DNA of 15,253 nt, from positions 1-15,253 of the forward strand of contig NATN01000020.1 in the NCBI GenBank assembly GCA_002085355.1. The letters run 5' to 3'. Shown piece by piece: positions 10,852 to 15,253 of the stretch. This stretch comes from Candidatus Zhuqueibacterota bacterium 4484_87. GTDB lineage: Bacteria > Zhuqueibacterota > Zhuqueibacteria > Thermofontimicrobiales > Thermofontimicrobiaceae. A program made the translations under genes and the position numbers. Position 1 is the stretch's first letter. Each line of letters begins with the position of its first letter. The notes under the pieces are model-generated. The model was not told where the DNA came from. It did no database searches and worked only from the letters and a program-made list of their open reading frames with translations.

Positions 10852-13119
10852 GTGAGTAAGAACACTTTTCAGACAAATGAAATCGTAGAACGGCGTCAGT
10901 TAGCACCTTCTCTAATTTTATTCAAACTTTACACGCCAAGAATCGCTTCCCATGTAAAGCCAGGGCAATTTGTCGTTCTTCGAAGCGACGAATACGCAGA
11001 AAGAATTCCGCTGACTGTCGCCGATTTTGACCGGGACAAAAGCTTGATTACTGTGATTTTCCAGGAAGTTGGCGCATCGACGAAAAAATTAGGTATGTTT
11101 CAAGAAGGCGATGTAATTCTGGACGTCGTCGGGCCGCTCGGTCATGCCAGTGAGATTGAGAATTTCGGCACAGTAGTTTGTATTGGTGGTGGCGTGGGAA
11201 TTGCGCCGGTTTATCCCATCGCAAAAGCTTTGCATGAAGCTGGGAACAAAGTTATTTCCATCATAGGTGCTCGCACAAAAGATCTGCTCATTCTGGAAGA
11301 AGAAATGAAAGCAATAAGCGATGAATTTTACATTACCACAGATGACGGGTCTTACGGAACTCACGGTTTCGTCACTAATGAATTACAACGCCTAATTGAC
11401 GAACATGGCAGCGAAGCATTCAGCCGCGTCTGGGCAATCGGGCCAGTGATAATGATGAAAGCCGTTTCCAATCTGACGAAACAATACAATATTTCAACAA
11501 TAGTGAGCCTCAACTCCATCATGGTTGACGGAACCGGTATGTGCGGGAGCTGTCGTGCGACTATTGGACAGGAAACAAAATTTGTCTGTGTGGATGGCCC
11601 GGAATTTGATGGTTTTCTGGTCAATTACGATGAATTAATTTCAAGGCAGCGCATTTATGAACGTGAAGAGACACATGCGAATTATGACCATGCCTGCCGG
11701 TTGGAAAAACAGATCGAAGAGATTAAAAAAATTAAAACCCGCCTTCCCATGCCACAACAGGATCCCAAGACAAGAATCCAGAACTTCAGTGAAGTGGCAC
11801 TCGGGTACACTGAAGAAATGGCGGTCATGGAAGCTACTCGCTGTTTGCAATGCAAAAACCCACCCTGTGTGAAAGGATGTCCTGTTGGCATTGACATTCC
11901 CGGGTTTATTTTGCGTCTCCGCGAGCACGACTTTATTGGTGCGATACACAAAATTAAAGAGACCAACAGCTTACCCGGAGTTTGCGGCCGCGTGTGTCCT
12001 CAGGAAGAACAGTGTGAAATTGTCTGCGTTCTGCAAAAACGAAAACAACCGGTTGCTATCGGTCGTCTTGAACGTTTTGCTGCGGATTACGAATTAAAAC
12101 AAGGAAAAATAGAAATTCCCAAACCGGAGAAAAAGACCAAAAAGCGAGTCGCCATTGTTGGAGCAGGCCCGGCTGGATTGACTGCCGCCGGAGAACTCGC
12201 GAAAAAAGGCCATGAAGTAACAATTTTTGAAAGCTTGCATAAAGCGGGCGGTGTATTAGTTTACGGTATTCCGGAATTTCGTCTGCCGAAAAGCATTGTG
12301 GATGTTGAAGTTGATTACGTCCGAAAGTTAGGTGTTAAAATTGAGCTGAACACCATCGTTGGCCAGACGATGACATTGGATGACCTTTTTGACGAAGGAT
12401 ATAGCGCTGTTTTCATTGGAACAGGCGCTGGATTACCATATTTTCTCGGCATCCCGGGTGAAAATCTGAATGGCATTTATTCTGCCAACGAATTTCTCAC
12501 ACGCAATAATTTGATGAAGGCGTATCGCTTTCCGGAATACGCGACTCCGATTCGCCTGGCGGATAGAGTTGCCGTTATCGGCGGCGGAAACGTGGCAATG
12601 GATGCCGCCCGTGTCGCGAAACGTCTCGGCGCAGAACATGTTTATCTTGTTTACCGCCGTTCGCGTACAGAGCTTCCTGCGCGTGAAGAAGAAGTTGAAA
12701 ACGCAGAAGAAGAAGGAATCGAATTCAACCTGTTGACAAATCCGGTACGTTTTATCGGTGATGACCAGGGCTGGCTGCGCTCAATGGAATGCATTCGCAT
12801 GGAATTGGGCGAGCCTGATGCTTCCGGGCGACGCAGACCCGTGCCCATCAAAGGATCAGAATTCAAAATGGAAGTGGAAGTTGCGGTAATTGCCATAGGC
12901 CAGGGGCCGAATCCAATTCTTACGCACAGCGTCAAAGGTCTTGAGTTGACCAAATGGGGTAATATTGTCGCTGACCCGGAAACAGGGAAAACGACCAAGA
13001 AAGGTGTTTTTGCCGGCGGTGATATCGTGACCGGAGCCGCGACTGTGATTCTGGCAATGGGCGCAGGGAAAAAAGCAGCCGCAGCGATTGACAAATATCT
13101 GCAAGATGGCGAATGGTAA
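10852..13119 (+). CDS. Fused NfnA-NfnB, NADH-dependent ferredoxin:NADP+ oxidoreductase
   Basis: A 755-aa fusion. Residues 1 to about 280 resemble NfnA (DHOD electron-transfer-subunit type): PGQFVVLRSDE for flavin binding, IGGGVGIAPVYPIA for the nucleotide site, and C231, C234 and C246 as [2Fe-2S] ligands. Residues from about 290 resemble NfnB/GltD: cluster cysteines C331, C334, C339, C343 and C378, C382, C388, C392, then Rossmann loops G437-A-G-P-A-G and G577-G-G-N, and a closing AGGDIVTGAATVILAMGAGKKAA. Separate NfnAB bifurcates electrons: NADH plus reduced ferredoxin reduce 2 NADP+. The fused form is often named bifunctional dihydroorotate dehydrogenase/glutamate synthase subunit; no partner for either name lies here. 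GTG start with GAGGAT upstream. Its leader lies partly in the MITE. It converges on the next gene. Confidence 0.92.
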   Translation: MSKNTFQTNEIVERRQLAPSLILFKLYTPRIASHVKPGQFVVLRSDEYAERIPLTVADFDRDKSLITVIFQEVGASTKKLGMFQEGDVILDVVGPLGHASEIENFGTVVCIGGGVGIAPVYPIAKALHEAGNKVISIIGARTKDLLILEEEMKAISDEFYITTDDGSYGTHGFVTNELQRLIDEHGSEAFSRVWAIGPVIMMKAVSNLTKQYNISTIVSLNSIMVDGTGMCGSCRATIGQETKFVCVDGPEFDGFLVNYDELISRQRIYEREETHANYDHACRLEKQIEEIKKIKTRLPMPQQDPKTRIQNFSEVALGYTEEMAVMEATRCLQCKNPPCVKGCPVGIDIPGFILRLREHDFIGAIHKIKETNSLPGVCGRVCPQEEQCEIVCVLQKRKQPVAIGRLERFAADYELKQGKIEIPKPEKKTKKRVAIVGAGPAGLTAAGELAKKGHEVTIFESLHKAGGVLVYGIPEFRLPKSIVDVEVDYVRKLGVKIELNTIVGQTMTLDDLFDEGYSAVFIGTGAGLPYFLGIPGENLNGIYSANEFLTRNNLMKAYRFPEYATPIRLADRVAVIGGGNVAMDAARVAKRLGAEHVYLVYRRSRTELPAREEEVENAEEEGIEFNLLTNPVRFIGDDQGWLRSMECIRMELGEPDASGRRRPVPIKGSEFKMEVEVAVIAIGQGPNPILTHSVKGLELTKWGNIVADPETGKTTKKGVFAGGDIVTGAATVILAMGAGKKAAAAIDKYLQDGEW

Positions 13120-13120
13120 G

Positions 13121-15070
13121 CTATTTCGACAGGATGCGCCTCAATTCCCGCAACCCGGGAAAACCGGGCGCGACATTCGCTAATTGAGCAGTAAATTTTT
13201 TTGCAGAATTCACATCCCCTGATCTGTAATAACTTTTAGCTAACAAATACAGAGTCAGGGGATTTTTTTTATCCATTTGCAAAGCCAGAGTCAAATAAGA
13301 CAATCCCTGTTCAGGTTTGTTCAAATGGAGTAATGCCTCGCCTGCTCCCTGACAGCCAAAAACTGTTTTTTCGACCGCAACAGATTGCTGAAAAATTTGA
13401 GCGGCATCGGCAAAGCGGCGCAAGTGCATGAAAATTCTCCCTATCTGCAAATATGGGGAAACATTATAAGGTGTGGCTTTGATCAATGCCCGGTATTCCT
13501 GAACTGCCAGATCAAACTTCTTTCCTTTGATGTAAAAATCCGCCAGTGCAACGTGTGCCTGCTCCCAGGTCATCTTTTCCCTAATAATATCCATAGCGGT
13601 TCGCTGCACAACGTCGTTGGGGTCCCATTTTATTGATTGCATTGAGGCTGGCTTATCCCCGAAAGGCCAACCGCTTTTTAAAATTTGAATGCGAAAATCG
13701 CCTTCTGTAACATCCAGTGGCGTGACTCCGGAATTTTTCCAGTAAATCGAATCCGCTGCAATGGTCCCGAATTTTAGATTTTCTTCCCATGGATAAAAAT
13801 TCTTCATCGCTTCAAAAAATGCTTTGCCCATGAGAAAGTATCCCTGCACATTGGGATGTAAATGATCAGTCATCAGCTCATTTCCGATGATTCCGCCTCT
13901 GCATTGGGCAGCGAAGATCGATTTCAGACCGACCAATTGCGCAGAATTATTTCTCGCCAATATTCGCAAGACAAAATTGAGCGCTTCAGGCGCACGAAAA
14001 CGCAGCGCATCGGCATCTTTGGCGCGCAAATACCATTTCTTCGATGAATCTGGTTGCCCCAGAGCTTCCAGACAGCGAGCTTTCAAAAAGAAGACATCGG
14101 CAGCAGTTGTATTTTGCGCGATCAGGCTGTCCAGAATTTTTTGAGAAGAAAAAATATTCTTTTTTTCAAAAAATATATTTGCCCTGCCAAGAGCGCTTTT
14201 TTCTGCAGAATCAGTGAATACTGAACGAAATGGCGGCTGATCCCGCCAATTGCTTACCAGTTCGCCAAGGAAAACAGGTACCTTTTCTCTTTCAGCCTTG
14301 TCAATTAAATCGAACAAATTCCCCTGATAAATTTCCACAGCTCTGCGAAAAAGCTCGCTGTTTTCCGGGATCAACTTCTCCGCTGCCATGTGTTCCATGA
14401 GGCGAACGTCCCGATTTGATTCTGCCGGAGAAATCCAGCCGCGAATTTTCACAATTAGGTCGCGCATCAATAGAAATGTTTTGTAGCGGCGAAGCTTCAA
14501 ATAAAAATTGACAAAACCACGCGACTTGCCGACAAATTCCGAGGAGCCGACACCCAGAGCGCCGTAAAATTCATTGTGCCCGGCGTAAATCAAAATTGCA
14601 TCGGGCTGATAGCGGAAAAGCTCCAGTCCGATATCCCGCACCGAATAGGAACCCACTGCACACATGGCAAGGTTGACGACTTCCACATTTTTTTCAGGCA
14701 AGAAATCTTTGACTCGATCTCTCAAAAAAGAAGAGAAAGCGACATTTTTACCGTAGGGATATCCGAAAGCAGAAGAACCTCCAAGCACAAATACGCGAAA
14801 ACCATTCTCCGGTTTTTCTTTCAGCAAAACATCGTATGACGTCTCTGGTTGCACACGCAACGACGGGAAATAGCGCAAACCCAGTTGCGGATTGATGCGA
14901 TAATACTGTGGGAAATCAGGGTGATCCACAAAAAGGCGAAGATCAGGACCGTAATTGACGAGGCGCAGGGAAAATTCAAGGAGTAAAATGAGAAAGAAAG
15001 GGATAAAAATAAGAATGGCGCGAAAAAGCCATTCTTTTTTTATTGATTTAAAAAATGAATGTAAAATCAT
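13121..15070 (-). CDS. Membrane-anchored SGNH-hydrolase-like protein with TPR repeats
   Basis: A 649-aa protein. One N-terminal membrane helix (about residues 16-36, after a basic start, no cleavage site seen) should anchor it with the bulk outside the cytoplasm. The SGNH fold is visible: Ser99 in LGGSSAFG (block I), Gly140 (block II), GHNE 164-167 (block III) and D402-H-L-H405-P (block V). A large insertion between blocks III and V contains a TPR-like helix pair (about 318-355). The C-terminal part (about 500-645) holds several TPR repeats. Such enzymes deacylate or acylate lipids or polysaccharides; the substrate here is unknown. The stop codon is one base from that of nfn. It follows the barrel gene by 66 bp and lacks a clear ribosome site. 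Confidence 0.85.
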   Translation of the reverse strand: MILHSFFKSIKKEWLFRAILIFIPFFLILLLEFSLRLVNYGPDLRLFVDHPDFPQYYRINPQLGLRYFPSLRVQPETSYDVLLKEKPENGFRVFVLGGSSAFGYPYGKNVAFSSFLRDRVKDFLPEKNVEVVNLAMCAVGSYSVRDIGLELFRYQPDAILIYAGHNEFYGALGVGSSEFVGKSRGFVNFYLKLRRYKTFLLMRDLIVKIRGWISPAESNRDVRLMEHMAAEKLIPENSELFRRAVEIYQGNLFDLIDKAEREKVPVFLGELVSNWRDQPPFRSVFTDSAEKSALGRANIFFEKKNIFSSQKILDSLIAQNTTAADVFFLKARCLEALGQPDSSKKWYLRAKDADALRFRAPEALNFVLRILARNNSAQLVGLKSIFAAQCRGGIIGNELMTDHLHPNVQGYFLMGKAFFEAMKNFYPWEENLKFGTIAADSIYWKNSGVTPLDVTEGDFRIQILKSGWPFGDKPASMQSIKWDPNDVVQRTAMDIIREKMTWEQAHVALADFYIKGKKFDLAVQEYRALIKATPYNVSPYLQIGRIFMHLRRFADAAQIFQQSVAVEKTVFGCQGAGEALLHLNKPEQGLSYLTLALQMDKKNPLTLYLLAKSYYRSGDVNSAKKFTAQLANVAPGFPGLRELRRILSK

Positions 15071-15136
15071 ATTTTCAATTCATTAAATTAAGGAGAGTCG
15101 AGTTGAGTCAGAAATTTATTCGTTGTTTTTTGCAAT

Positions 15137-15253
15137 TTAAAAATTGTACGAAAAACTCATTCGATTCAAATACCCAATCGCGCCATAGGAAGACAATGAA
15201 TAATCAAGCTGATAATTTCGCCAGAGCATGCCCAGTCCCAACGACATACCAGC
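15137..15253 (-). CDS. Outer-membrane beta-barrel protein, C-terminal fragment (PorV/PorQ-like)
   Basis: The last 38 residues of a protein whose 5' part lies beyond the right edge; the stop is TAA at 15137-15139. The sequence alternates polar and hydrophobic residues in two strand-like segments (SLGLGMLWRNYQLDYSL, then LNRMSFSYNF). It ends in Phe after aromatic residues, the classic C-terminal signal recognised by the BAM machinery. The pattern GLG..W+N..LDY....G.IG...R+SF.+.F resembles the end of PorV/PorQ and UPF0164-type barrels of FCB-group bacteria, some of which serve type IX secretion. It precedes the SGNH/TPR gene on the same strand, suggesting linked envelope functions. The family call is moderate, since only one hairpin is visible. 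Confidence 0.65.
   Translation of the reverse strand, partial: AGMSLGLGMLWRNYQLDYSLSSYGAIGYLNRMSFSYNF

Noticed and set aside
10656..10865. 69-aa minus-strand open frame across the MITE-like element
   Set aside because: It arises from the inverted repeats, has no ribosome site or protein motif, and is too short to be a transposase.
12651..13094. 147-aa minus-strand open frame inside nfn
   Set aside because: A shadow of the well-conserved nfn frame; Ser/Pro/Arg-rich with no domain or ribosome site.
15103..15253. Plus-strand frame from TTG 15103 with an AGGAGAG-like ribosome site, open to the window edge
   Set aside because: Its composition is unlike a protein and it overlaps a minus-strand frame that reads as a convincing beta-barrel C-terminus.
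1..15253. CRISPR arrays, tRNA or rRNA genes, phage or defence genes
   Set aside because: No regularly spaced repeats, no cloverleaf or rRNA-like stretches, and no recognisable nuclease, restriction or phage proteins were found.

Overview
The window looks like chromosomal DNA from an anaerobic or facultatively anaerobic bacterium of the FCB group (Calditrichota, KSB1 or a Bacteroidetes relative). This placement is inferred. It rests on moderately low GC, a ferredoxin-based 2-oxoglutarate oxidoreductase, a one-chain NfnA-NfnB fusion, FolE2, and the C-terminus of what looks like a PorV/PorQ-type outer-membrane barrel at the right edge. There are no rRNA, tRNA, CRISPR, phage or transposase genes.

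Layout. Positions 1-1035 hold two minus-strand genes: an unrecognised protein cut by the left edge and a GNAT acetyltransferase. A 338-bp divergent intergenic region follows, with candidate promoters facing both ways. Plus-strand genes then run from 1374 to 13119. First come a small zinc-ribbon protein and korDABC (ferredoxin, alpha, beta and gamma subunits of 2-oxoglutarate:ferredoxin oxidoreductase). After a repeat-bearing gap comes a 989-aa protein with two nucleotidyltransferase units arranged like GlnE. Next are folE2 (GTP cyclohydrolase IB), ndk, ackA, a stand-alone receiver protein with Glu at the phospho-acceptor position, and a fused NfnAB. Between the receiver gene and nfn lies a 221-bp gene-free element with terminal inverted repeats, an internal hairpin and a perfect 8-bp target duplication, which I read as a MITE. 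On the minus strand, a membrane-anchored SGNH-hydrolase/TPR protein converges on nfn with a single base between the stop codons, preceded by the partial barrel gene.

How the genes fit together. KorABCD converts 2-oxoglutarate and CoA to succinyl-CoA and reduced ferredoxin, or runs in reverse. NfnAB exchanges electrons among ferredoxin, NADH and NADPH. AckA makes ATP from acetyl phosphate, and Ndk balances nucleoside triphosphates. The GlnE-like protein sits directly after the enzyme that consumes 2-oxoglutarate, the classical nitrogen-status signal. This is the most intriguing functional hypothesis here, but it is guilt by association. The best-supported structural discovery is the MITE: removing it and one copy of the duplication leaves the receiver gene intact, 42 bp upstream of nfn.
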